Source of the DNA: Adiantum capillus-veneris
Taxonomy: Eukaryota; Streptophyta; Polypodiopsida; Polypodiales; Pteridaceae
Assembly: GCA_014529385.2 (NCBI GenBank)
Contig: CM043954.1
Location: 9,440,830 to 9,504,829 of the forward strand
Reading direction: 5' to 3'
DNA: 64,000 nucleotides
Shown here: in pieces, positions 35,400 through 46,080 of the stretch
How positions within the stretch are numbered: the stretch's first letter is position 1
How the letters are laid out: every line of letters starts with the position of its first letter
Notes under the pieces: model-generated
The model's database searches: none
What the model saw: the letters and a program-made list of their open reading frames with translations, nothing else
What the model was told of the DNA's origin: nothing
Made by a program: the position numbers and the translations under genes

Positions 35400-36086
35400 G
35401 CTTACTCTACAACGGATATTGTTGCCAATATGGAAAGTCTCCTTGGTACCCTAGCCTTCTCCAAGTATAGTGTACAAGTACAATGTCCAATTCAGACATA
35501 TATACAGTCTTCTTTTAAGCCACATCATTCTTGTCCTCTACAAATCCATTTTTTTAAAGCATGCCACAAAGACATGTATAGGCAAGAACGATTGAATCTT
35601 AATCCTTCTTGAAATCCTGCTTGGAGACATAGCTTTGAGGATACCTTCTTTGATTTTGGATTTGAAGGTAGGGGCTTCCCATTCTAGTGATCGTATGGTG
35701 GGAACAAGAAACTCATGTAGTTCTTCGCTCAATGGAACCTGTACTCTGTAGAATACATAAACATACCAATTTTTTTGTAAAAAGAAGGTGGATTATCAAC
35801 ATCCGTAACATCTGCAATCCCTTTTTGAATAGCTTTGAATGCGCCACTTAAGCTCTCAATAGGCTACCACTCCATAACTGTTGATGGGAAAGATGTCTGG
35901 AATTAAAAATAAATAATTAAAATGAGAGACAGATTGATTGTATCAAATATATAGGCGTTTTTGTTCCTTATAGTGAGAATGGAGAATGGCATGTTCATCC
36001 AAGTTTAGCACCATGTCTTTGGCCATAGCACTGTCGATCACATTGAAGGCAAGAACACGACCTTTCCAATGGTTTTTCAATTCATC
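35400..36086 (-). pseudogene. Unidentified coding-like remnant
   Basis: Minus-strand segments such as FKAIQKGIADVTDVDNPPSF (near 35850-35800) and LSEELHEFLVPTIRSLEW with TFKSKIKEGILKAMSPS (35735-35630) read like protein and join if a very short GT-AG interval or a frame shift is allowed. Nearer the retrotransposon border, LKNHWKGRVLAFNVIDSAMA (about 36080-36020) is another such segment. I recognise no family. The LTR element at 36092 inserted at its edge. Confidence 0.3.
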
Positions 36087-36091
36087 TCACT
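36087..36091. other. Target-site duplication TCACT (left)
   Basis: TCACT directly precedes the LTR start at 36092 and is repeated at 41770-41774. Confidence 0.85.
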
Positions 36092-38656
36092 TGATGGATA
36101 TTTTTCTATGCCTGGGCCATGGAGCAAACCCAGACAACAAAAACCAAGCAAAGACTAATACTCAAACCCCTAACCCAAGCCCACCAACAAGGAACTATGG
36201 GTGGAGATGTGCTGCTAAAACATGCTGCCAAGGAATGTGCAAAGCAGTCTTAGCGTCAGATTTCGCCAAAGACTATCCACAAACAAAATGATCACTTCAC
36301 CATTCATCAAAAGAGAGAGATAAGAATTCAATGTCGTCTTTATTTCAAAAGAGAGAGAAAGACGAGACGATCATGAGATATTGTGTGAGATTATTGTGCA
36401 ATTATGAATATTGGAAGTATTGTTTTTACAGCATTTTAACAAAACTTACCTTTTATCTTCAAAACCTTTTGTTGAGGTAGCTTTGTAGGCTTCCAAAACT
36501 CAAATGATACACTCTAAGATTACACCCTATAGGGCAGCAAGTCAGTTTGGCTTACACCCACCAGGGCAATGCTTAAATTTGGGCTTACACCCTATAGGGA
36601 AAATCTATACTCAAGGCTTATTCTTGGCTCTCTCTTATCCCCTCTCTCTCAACCTGCAACTCGAGCAAGTGCCCTTCTTCTCTCTCACACACACCCCATT
36701 CATGGAATATTTCTCTCTCCCTTCATGCATTCGGTAGCCTTCAAGGGCCTCTATCTCAATCCTCTTTGATTCTCTCTCTTTCACCCTTCATTGGCTATAC
36801 ACACCCAAATGACGAGAGATAATCTCTCTCTCTCTCTCTATTCATGCACTCACGGCCTCTTCTCATGCCATTATGTTGAGAGAGTTTCAGTCTCTTTCCT
36901 CTTTTCAACCCGACTATGGGATGCACCCCTTCTCGGCTCCCTCTCTTTATTTGATTATCCAAAGAGAGATTCTCTCTCTCTTCACTAGTTTTCCAGCCCC
37001 CTCAACATGGCACTACACCTTGTCGGTAGCCCTCTCTCTCTACAGCAGCACCACATAGGGGCTCTCTCCCCAATGGCTCCCATGTTCTCTCTCAACCTCG
37101 TGCTCCCTTGGCAAACCCCCTGCAAGGGGACCTCTCTTTCTTTGATTACCCATAAAGAGAGGATCTCCCTCTCATCTCATTCCCTTGGCACTGGCTTGCA
37201 TACCTATTGCATGCTCTCTTGGTGACCCTCTCAAGCACCACCCCTTTACTCTCGTTCGATTAGATATAGAGAGAAAATCTCTCTTTCTCTCTACTTCCTC
37301 GATTTTGGCAGCCTGCAGAACGGTGCTCTCTCTTGTCCATGGCGGCCTCTCTCGGCATGGCAATAAAAAAATCCTCTCTCTCTCTCGCTCTCTGCATCGC
37401 CCTTCAAACGCTCACCCTTCCCTTGCAATTGGCTCTGTCCTGTGTGGCCTCATAATCTCTCCTCTCCCCCTTGATCTTCGCAAGCCGTTGCTTATGAAGG
37501 TGCCCCCTCTCTCTCTTGAGAACACCTCCTCATCTACAAAAAGCCGCACCTACATCCCCAATCGACACTCCCTACTCATCTGTCCCGCCACCCTTTCATG
37601 GTTTGTTAAGAAAAACCATTAAAACACCCTTTTTCATTTGGGTAAAGGCATGGCTTGATGGTACAAAAAAGGACATTTTTTACTTCTATATTTAAAAAAG
37701 TGGGGATAGGTAAAATATTTATAGTTTAGGTCAAAACTTTTCAGACCTTGTGTTTTTACATTTTCCTTTTGAAGATCTATTCACTCATATATATTATGAT
37801 AGGTAGTTTTGCATGTGACTTGTAGAAATTGTAACTCAATGATTTTCCAAAGGTGATGTCAAGGACACTCCTTTTTGTACCACCAAAGTGAAAGTGTGGT
37901 CATCTTGTTCACATACACACGGATCATCTACCTGGTGGCCCCCTTAGCATGGTAAAGCTAGCCTTCTCTCATCATTCTCGCAAGTGCTCAGTTCTCAGCC
38001 AAGCAAGGGGAATCTCTCCTCCACTTAGTTCTCCTTATTTTGGCCCCTCATGCTTTTTGGCGACAAACTCCCAACATGGCTCTCCTCGCCATCACCTCTC
38101 CTCTTCATGACCTTTCTACAGTCTCTCATCGACAACTCCTCACAATAAGATTATATTGAAACATTTAATTTTTTTCTTTACAAAGACCTTTTGAGACTTC
38201 CGTTCACACACTCTCAATATGGACCTCGCAATGGGCTTCCACCATTCCACCCTTGCACATAGCTATACCCTCAATGCATGCGAGCTAGAGAAGGCGGCCA
38301 ACATATGCACAAAAACGAGGTGCCACTTCATAACGGCCTTCACTTCACTTGTCGCAATTATAATCAGCATCACTTCAAGAGTTGCTTGCAAATTTTACTC
38401 GAACTTTTGTACCACCATGATACATAGAAAAGACAACCGCGTTGATGTCATCAAGTTGAGCATCTCCAAGTTCTCTTCTCTTTAATCATAATTCCATAAT
38501 TAGTGCGGTGTCTTCATTGCCTATCAAAACAAACTCCTCATTGCAAATCAAGTGAGAGTATCATCAATGGAATAGCATAATATAAAACTTTTTTTGTTTT
38601 AGTGCAAATGTTCGTGTTGTAGTAGCGGCTTGTCGAGGCCCAAAAAAACTTCAACA
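36092..38656 (-). repeat. 3' LTR, 2565 bp
   Basis: It is the counterpart of 40298-41769. Compared with that LTR it has about 855 extra bases of CT-rich sequence (about 36513-37367), and ~240 extra bases around 37640-37915 that include a small inverted-repeat element. The open frames with many Leu/Ser codons in the CT-rich part are not genes. Confidence 0.85.
37659..37882. mobile_element. Small inverted-repeat element (MITE-like) inside the 3' LTR
   Basis: TGGTACAAAAAAGG at 37659 mirrors CCTTTTTGTACCA at 37870-37882. The ~224 bases between have no coding frame and are absent from the sister LTR. A target duplication is not clear. Confidence 0.5.
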
Positions 38657-38721
38657 GTGGCGTCCTGTAAGGAATACTAGCCTGCTAGTGTGAACCCATA
38701 ATTTTTTTTTAGACCGGTGCC

Positions 38722-40230
38722 TTATCCATTGGGCTTCTCTTTCTCCTTCCACTTAAATTTTACCCTTGTTCTACTACTTTCTCTCAAGTTCCCTTTATCT
38801 TGCCATAACCCCCTTGAATGGGAAACAATGTCACTCTCAACTACATGTGGTACACAATGTGGTATAGGAAAATTAGTAACTCCAAAAGAAGGTGACTCAT
38901 TAGCTTTCAAAGGTGTTGGCGTGAGGGATGGTGGAATAGGAACCATATGAGCACATGCCATAGAAATCAAACAAGCCTCTCTCTCTGGTAGCGCTCAGCT
39001 TCCAAGGTTACCCTCCATGAGACTGCTAGGTTGGTAGCTGCCAAGGCCTCCCCCACAACTCTATCTCGTCTTTGGATCTAACAACCTCACATGGAGTTGA
39101 ATACGTCTTAACATACCCTTAAGAAAACATTCCAATAAAACCCTTTCATCAAAGCAATAGGAGTCTCAATGCTTCTTCTTGGAAGCTTGAAAACGACCAA
39201 CATACTCAACAACTAATTCACTCTCCCCTTGGAAGAAATCCAATAGTCCTTGAAGGCTAAATTAGAAGGTAACATAGGGGAAAATCTAGTAGCAAAATCT
39301 CGACCCATGCCATCCCAAGTCTGCATCAAATGTGGAGAATGTCGCAGCATACTATGATACCACTGCATAGCTACGTCAGTAAAAAAGGCAGGAAAGAACC
39401 GCATGAGGTCTTTAGGATTGTCATAACTCTCAAACCAACAAGCTTTCACAAATTGCAGTAAATGAGAATCAATTGCATCAGCTCCAAATCCATCATAGCG
39501 TGTCAACTTGACAATCCATTAATCAATAGGTCTCTCCCTAACTTGGAGAATAGGTGGTGCGTTAACAACTTCATGAGAATCAATAACCATATCAGCATCA
39601 TAAAAATTTTCAATGGTAGCCATATCATTATCAAAAACATCAAGAGAACTAAAACTAGAAGCATGAAGAACATCCTCAATAAGAACATCATCTTTGTAGA
39701 CATGAGCATCAACCAGTGGCTCAACTTCTCGTACAAATGCCACCCTTTCTACAGGCTACATCTCATCACCAATATGGTCGAAAGAAGCAGTAAACCCCAT
39801 TCCAGACTGCACCTCCTGAACAAGGGTGGGAGGGTGGGAAAGAACAAGAGGTAGGTCAACATTCTCCTCCTCAAGAAGACATTCTTTACAAGTGGAAGCA
39901 TCCACTAAATTGGCTAAAAAGCCATCCCAAATGCACTCATCAAGAGTCTCACTCTCTCTCATCACTTTGCTTGAAGCAATATCCTCAAGGAAAACACCCT
40001 CATCTGCATCAACTTCATCACTCAAATGGCAGAAACTCATCCCAATTTTTATAAAACCCTAAAGGTTCACCAATATCATCATCAACGCTCAAGGTCTGGG
40101 TAGCAATAGATTTTAAACTAACCCTTTTTTTGGAATCCTCCCGTTTGGATATGCAAGCATTCCAAATGACTGTGAGGAAAGAAACCAACCTAAAAGTCGT
40201 GTACACCCAAAAATGAAAAACTAGCTCCAT
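38722..40230 (-). pseudogene. Gag of the TCACT-flanked retrotransposon (degenerate)
   Basis: Reading leftwards from 40230, the frames give an acidic N-terminal region (DDDIGEPLGFYKNWDEFLPF; ECLLEEENVDLPLVLS; VREVEPLVDAHVYKDDVL). A capsid-like core follows at 39506-39213 (LRFFPAFFTD-type FPAFFTDVAMQWYHSM and LMQTWDGMGRDFATRF, the usual A-x-x-W-Y and W-x-x-F spacing of retrotransposon Gag). The C-terminal region contains LVVEYVGRFQASKKK and FLKGMLRRIQLHVRLL. Several stops and frame changes break it, so it is not functional as seen. No zinc knuckle was found. It begins ~70 bases inside the 5' LTR and primer site, as expected for Gag. Confidence 0.65.
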
Positions 40231-40277
40231 CTCTGAGAATCGCAGGTACTTTGCTCAAGCAAAAACGCTAGAAGTTG

Positions 40278-40297
40278 GGTCCCACCGAGCGTGCCAC
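40278..40297 (-). other. Candidate primer-binding site
   Basis: Directly inside the 5' LTR the minus strand reads G then TGGCACGCTCGGTGGGACC. It has the position and TGG start of a tRNA primer site; the tRNA was not identified with certainty. Confidence 0.55.
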
Positions 40298-41769
40298 TGA
40301 TGGATATTTTTCTATTCGTGGTCCATGGAGCAGTTCAGAAAAGAAAAACCAAAGCAAAGACTAATACTCAAACCCCCAACGCAAGCCCACCAACAAGGAA
40401 CTATGCCTGGAGATGTGCTGCTGAAATCTGCTGCCAAGGAATGTGCAAAGCAATCTCAGCATCAGATCTCGCCAATGACTATCCAGAAACAAAATGATCA
40501 CTTCATCGCTCATCAAAAGACAGAGAGAAGAATTAATGTTGTCTTTATTTCAAAAGAGAGAGAAAGAGGAGACAAGCACGAGAAATTGTGTGAGATTATC
40601 ATGCAATTATGAATATTGGAAATATTGTTTTTACAACAGTCAAACAAAACTTATCTTTTGTCTTGAAAATCTTTTGTCGAGGTAGCTTTGTAGGCTTCCA
40701 AAAACTTGAATGATAGATTCTAAGCTCTCTCTCTCTGCACCGCCCTTCAAACGCTCACCCTTCCCTTGCAACCGGCTATGGCCTACATGGTCTTGTAATT
40801 TCTCCTCTCCCCCTTGCTTGGAGCTTACGGTGGTGCCCCTCACTCTCTTGGTAGTGCATCCTCATCTGCAACCGGTGGTCCCTCTATCCCCAATCAGCAC
40901 TCCTTGATCATTTGTCCCTCCACCCTTTCATGGCTCATTAACAAAAACCCTTAAAACACCCTTTTTCCATTTAACAAAATCCTCTTCAAGATCCCGTTCA
41001 CACATACACAGGTCATCTACCTGGTGGCCCCCTTTGCATGGTAAAGCTTGCCCTCTCTCATCATTCTCACAAGTGCTTAGTTCTCAACCAAGCAAGGGGA
41101 TTCTCTCTCCCCCTCAGTTCTCCTCATCCTGGCTCCTCATGATTTATGGGGCGACAAATTCCCCAACATGGCTCTCCTCGCCACCACCTCTCCTCTTCAC
41201 GACTTTTCTAGAGTCTCTCATTGACATCTCGTCACAATAAGATTATATTAAAACATTTCATTTTTTTCTTTAAAAAGACCTAGTGAGACTCCCGTTCACA
41301 CACTCTCAATATGGACCTTGCAATGGGCTTCCCCCATTGCACCCTTGGACATAGGCATACCCTCAATGCATGGGAGCTAGAGAAGGATTTCAACATACGC
41401 ACAAAAACAAGGTGCCACTTCATAACGGTCTTCACTTCACTTGTTGCGGTCATAAACCACAAACGTCACTTAAAAATCAACGTCACTTCAAGAGTTGCTT
41501 GCAACTTCTACTCGAACTTCTGCACCACCATGATACATAGAGAACACAACCGCGTTGATGTAATCAAGTTGAGCATCTCCAAGTTCTCTTCTCTTTAATC
41601 ATAATTCCATAATAAGTGTGGCACCTTCATTGCCTATCAAAACAAACTCCTCATGGAAAATCAAGTGAGAGTATCATCAATGGAATAGCATAATATAAAT
41701 CTTTTTTGTTTTAGTGCAAATGTTTGTTGTAATAGTAGCTGCTTGTGGAGGCCAAAAAAAACTCCAACA
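40298..41769 (-). repeat. 5' LTR, 1472 bp
   Basis: It is the partner of 36092-38656, with matching blocks 40298-40728 / 36092-36510, 40728-40976 / 37370-37640 and 41030-41769 / 37940-38656. It ends with the TCACT duplication at 41770. Confidence 0.9.
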
Positions 41770-41774
41770 TCACT

Positions 41775-43447
41775 TGGTTATTTTTACTTTATGGGCACCT
41801 TTGCATGAAGGGAGCATTCTTACCCAATCATTGACACAAAAAGACATGGGTTTTCAAAGATCATTTCTGTGATGTTATGAAAATCACAAGAAGTTACGTT
41901 ATGAGAAGGATGAGGTGTAATGGATGCTATGGAAGCTCAGAGACTGGAAGGAAGAGTGTGCAACTTGAAAGTGCAACGAAAAGAGGAAAAACCCTCACAA
42001 AATGGAGGGAAGGTGAGAAAAAAAGATGTTTGAAAAAACTAGGTGATTTGTCATTAATGGCGTGGTTTTGAGAGCCTAAAAAGTAGGATTTCATATCTTC
42101 TAGCTTGATTTTGTGAAATTTTGATTTTGTGAACAAAAGGCCAATACTTTGGACCCAAACTTTAATGTTAGCCGCCAAAAGCACTTGGATATAGTGGATT
42201 TAGCTAAAAGCTGAAGAAATTTGCCCGTTTTCCACCAAAATAAGACCATAAAGACCAAGTGTAGAGGAGACAAGAGTGCCATACTTTTGTATATGTGTCA
42301 ATTGACTATTGGACTATCTACTAATCATTAGATTAACAGACATCAATTTTTTAGTTGTTTTTGGCCCTAATGTCCTGTTTAGATTTGCAACCTAGTTGTT
42401 GTTGTGCGTTGTTTACTTGATTACCTGTTTCTAAAAGAAATTTGATATAGCCCTTCAAACAATGTGCTAAAAAACGCTCATTGGGGGCATTTGGAAATTG
42501 AGCATGCAACGCTTTCGCGATGTAGCGTGCATGATTGGGTTGTTGGTCCATGCATTTTACAAAACAATTTTTATGCATGGAGTGTATAAGAATCTGAAGA
42601 TGGCATCAAAACACAATGCCCTATGTTGTACCAAAGTCCACTTTGCCGCCATACTTTACTCTGTAGTAGCATCCATGCGTGTCTGGCATGAGTGTGTCTA
42701 TGTACTCATCCTTTGCGTTTGGAGCAACACGCTTTGAAATAGGGGACTACATCCTCCCTCCACTAACCAAAAAAGCAAAGCCACAAGATCCCCCGCTGCT
42801 CCGCCTCTAAGGGTGCTCACTGTCCTGAGACGAATGTGGATGTGTGCTATTAGAAGAATTTCATTGACCAGCTATGAACTATCAATGATGCTTGGGTGAA
42901 GTAGGAGTTGAATAGAATGACGTGGGTCCATGTGATGGAAAGGGAGTGGGGCCCTGCAATGGAAGGGATGTAGGTCGGCAAGAAGGGACCATAGAAGGAG
43001 GTGCCATCAGTGCGAGGCTCTGGATGTAGGGAGTCCCTCCCTGGCTCCCCCATGGCATGGTTTGCTGAGAAAAATTGTAGGCTGCAAGATGCTACTAAGT
43101 GTAGCAACCAAATAATCCTTCCGTCGAACGGAGGTACTCGTCTCGCAAAGAGAGTGCATGCTAGAGGTATGGATCTACCACTGGTGGAGGAACCTGGGTA
43201 GATGGGCTCACACCTTTGTAGGTGTAAGAGGGCCATGCATGCTTAAAAGTCGGGTCTACTGGAGGTGACTTCCACCCTGGTAGGGGCCCATCTGGGATGT
43301 GAACCAACCAAAGGAAGAATGAATGGTCTGCTCCCTAGTAGGTGGTCTCTCGTTTGACATCTACATTAAGGGTATGTAAGTATTTGGACATCTTATACAC
43401 ATATATACTATAAGACCTAAATAGGGGCTAGTAGTGCATACCTTTAA
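41775..43447. other. No gene recognised
   Basis: Scattered frames without motifs, including a 128-codon minus-strand frame at 42850-43236 whose composition is not distinctive. It lies between two mobile elements. Confidence 0.45.
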
Positions 43448-44768
43448 CACTAGGTTGGTAATGGGGCACTTTTATGTCCTGTTAAGTGACCATTTTCCTT
43501 GAATTATGTCAAGAGTTTCAAAATGGATTTTGAGGTGCTATCTGTCTAGAAAGTTGTCTCATGAGTTGAAAAAAACTCGACATTTTTTTGTAATATCAAT
43601 TCCATCTTTAACCTTGTCCTTGCACAACATTTCACAACCTAAACTGTGTGAAAAAACGGGTCCTGTTTTTGGTTTTTTTCAACTTTTTGCAACTATACCA
43701 CTCTAGAATTCATGTTTGTGAGGTCTATAATGCTAGATAACTATCTTTAGTAGTCCTCAACATGTCCTGATGCTTCTAGGGAGAAATAAATGTTAAAGTT
43801 GTAAGTTATGACCAAATTACAAAAAATTGTCAAATCCTATTTTTTAGCCAATTTTAGCTCTTCTATGATTTTTTTGGTGGCTTTCATGATATCCAAATGC
43901 AGTTTTGATTTTCTATGTCGCATATTGTAACATAAAGCTAATATTCCTTGAGTTTTGGGACACCTAATACCCTATTTTGCATAGTAGACAACGATGGTTG
44001 ATTTTTTCAATTACAGAAGAAAACGAAACATTCTATATATCAAGTATAGCTTTTTCAATATTGTTAGTTTCTTGGGACAACTACATGCATTTTGTAGGTA
44101 GTAACCATATCTAGTCATAAGGATCAAATTTGGCTAGATATTGAATAGTTTCTATGGGATTCTACAACTCATAATGTTGAACCCAGTTTTTTCATGTTTG
44201 CTGTATTTAGCACTTCATCTTTGTCCCCACGATTCCCCTTGGTAAGAGATGTATTATTCTTTTGACATGCTCCATGGCTCCTTATGAACCTAAAGGACAA
44301 TAGGGAACTAAGAAAATATGCATATATTATTTTTATTGAGCGTGGCTATAGAAACTTTGATGATAGGTTTGCAAAATGGTAAAAATTCAACTTTTTTGTA
44401 CCTATTTCTTTTGGCAAAACAAAAAATAGTGAGTGAGAAGCAATCATATATTCTGATCACCCACCCATTGAAGTTAACTAGGGAATTTATCTCAAGTCCT
44501 ACAAAAATCCCTAATTTTATTTTTATGCAACAAAACATAAGAAATGACTGTTTTGATGAAAATGTACTGGTCCATCAACTTTGGAGGCTTGGTGTTACCA
44601 AAAGATGAGAAATTTTACAAGTTTCTTATTTTTTCCATGTGTAGTAGGCCTTGAACTATAACCTCATGAAAGGATTTTACAAAATGAGTGGATCTACTAT
44701 GGTTTTGGAAGTTTTTTTCAAAACCCTGAAAGGACACTTTTATGTCTTGTTAGGTTACCAACCTAGTG
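43448..44768 (-). mobile_element. Non-autonomous TIR element, copy 2 (1321 bp)
   Basis: This is an inverted copy of 33601-34936. Ends CACTAGGTTGGTAA (43448) and TTACCAACCTAGTG (44755-44768) form the inverted repeats, and the GGGCACTTTTATGTCCTG motif lies just inside. TTAA precedes (43444-43447) and follows (44769-44772), a 4-bp duplication of the same form (WTAA) as copy 1. No transposase is present. Confidence 0.85.
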
Positions 44769-45084
44769 TTAAGTAGCACATATCTCTATCTAATGTATAG
44801 AGAGGGTAGAGATAGATAGAGATTAAATCTTTGATTACTACTTCTCTTAGCCTTTGAAAAATGCACCCAAGTAACTACACCCGTGGTTTAGAATATTGTA
44901 CTATTGAGCTTGTTAATAGCTCAATAATGGTTAAGCCATTGGCAAGTCTACAAAGACTCCATTATTAAGACCATAGCTTTCGATGGTGTCCCCCGAACCC
45001 TGTAAACATGCATGCCAATAGAGATAATAAATCCCAGTCCACTTACCTTATTGCAATGAACAACTCCAAACTTTCTATTCTCTA

Positions 45085-45275
45085 TTCTCTCCCTCTCCGT
45101 CTCTTTCTCCCCCCCACCCCCCCCCCCCCCCCCCCCCCCCTCTCTCTCTCTCTCTCTCCCCCTCTCCCTCCCTCCCCTTTTCTCTTTCTCCCTCTCTCTC
45201 TTTCTCTATTCCTCTCTCCCTCCCTCCCTATCTCTCTCTCTTTCTATATTCTCTCCCTCTCTTTCTCTCTATTCT

Positions 45276-45366
<91 letters not shown>
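45085..45366. repeat. CT-rich, C-tract and (CT)n microsatellite
   Basis: Degenerate CT sequence, a C tract at about 45110-45140, and pure CT from ~45287 to 45365. The 260-codon Leu/Ser frame across it is an artefact of the repeat. Confidence 0.95.
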
Positions 45367-45367
<1 letters not shown>

Positions 45368-45509
45368 GTCCTGCCAAGGGTAGGACCAGGCACGGCCAAG
45401 GGCCAGGAAGGACATGCAGCCAAGGGGGTCCCTATATTTAGCAGGCCAAGGGTCTATATAGGGCATGGCTTGGTGGTGATGATCATGTTCCAGTTCCCTA
45501 GACCTTTCA
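45367..45509 (+). mobile_element. LTR 3' end, copy C of the long-LTR family
   Basis: It matches the minus strand of 2603-2760: the TGCCAAGGGTAGGACCAGGC block, TATATTTAGCAGGCCAAGGG, TCTATATAGGGCATG and the terminal GTTCCAGTTCCCTAGACC-TTTCA. The rest of this LTR has been replaced by microsatellite sequence on its left. The primer site follows at 45511. Confidence 0.8.
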
Positions 45510-45510
45510 T

Positions 45511-45522
45511 TGGTATCGGAGC
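45511..45522 (+). other. tRNA-iMet-type primer-binding site
   Basis: TGGTATCGGAGC, one base from the canonical TGGTATCAGAGC, stands one base after the LTR end at 45509. This fixes the LTR border and the plus orientation of the element. Confidence 0.85.
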
Positions 45523-45592
45523 TAGGGGAGAGGGAAGCCATGGAGGAGGGAAGGAGAAGGGTTGTCTTGTTGTTTGCATGGTTGATTGCATG

Positions 45593-45595
<3 letters not shown>

Positions 45596-45677
<82 letters not shown>
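45596..45677. repeat. (CT)n microsatellite
   Basis: About 40 uninterrupted CT units in the leader of the long-LTR element. Confidence 0.95.
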
Positions 45678-45679
<2 letters not shown>

Positions 45680-45688
45680 CCCGAAGTT

Positions 45689-46019
45689 CCATGGAGCAGC
45701 AACCAAGGTAGAAGACAAGACGGGCATGGGCAACAGCCCTTGCATGGAGAAGCAGCCAAGGTCAAAGACGACTGTGTGCAGGGCCGCTAAGCTAGGAGGG
45801 AGCAAGGGCTTGACCTCCACCAAATCGGGCAACAAGAGTCTCTTCGGTGGCGCCCTCACCAACAAAGCAGTTTTCGACACAGGGCCAAAGCCCAGGAGGC
45901 ATGACTTGAGGCGCTCCATCAAAACCTGCTCTCGTTGTGCTAATCGTCCGCTATGGCTGCTGCCTCTTCTTGTTAATTTGCCCCTCTTCACACAATGGGC
46001 ACCCCAAGGCCAAGGTCCT
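45689..46019 (+). other. Open frame, unidentified, in long-LTR element interior
   Basis: This is 110 codons of mixed, basic composition (KQPRSKTTVCRAAKLGGSKG; FDTGPKPRRHDLRRSIKT) without the microsatellite bias, closing with a stop at 46019. It may be a short gag-like or leader peptide of the element; no zinc knuckle or catalytic motif is present. Confidence 0.3.
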
Positions 46020-46080
46020 TAGGGTTTTAAACCAATTAAGGGAGGGTCCCCACCAGGCACACACCCAGCAATCTTGTAGT

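Larger units (their letters stand above)
36092..41769 (-). mobile_element. Complete gag-only LTR retrotransposon
   Basis: Two LTRs in the same orientation bound the element: 36092-38656 (3' LTR on the minus strand) and 40298-41769 (5' LTR). Both begin TGTTG and end CCATCA in minus-strand sense. TCACT duplications flank the whole. The interior contains a primer-site candidate and degenerate gag, but no protease, reverse transcriptase or integrase; the interior is only 1.64 kb. It is a non-autonomous element of the kind that relies on Pol from a partner. The two LTRs differ in length by 1.1 kb through internal insertions/deletions. Confidence 0.9.

Noticed and set aside
38219-38485. 88-95 codon frames at 38219 and 41311 with similar products
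   Set aside because: They are the same segment of the two LTRs of one retrotransposon; similarity reflects LTR duplication, not a gene pair.
45008-45790. 260-codon plus-strand frame rich in Leu-Ser, and similar frames at 50540-50984, 52095-52759 and 53195-53620
   Set aside because: They are translations of CT/GA microsatellites and have no other coding evidence.
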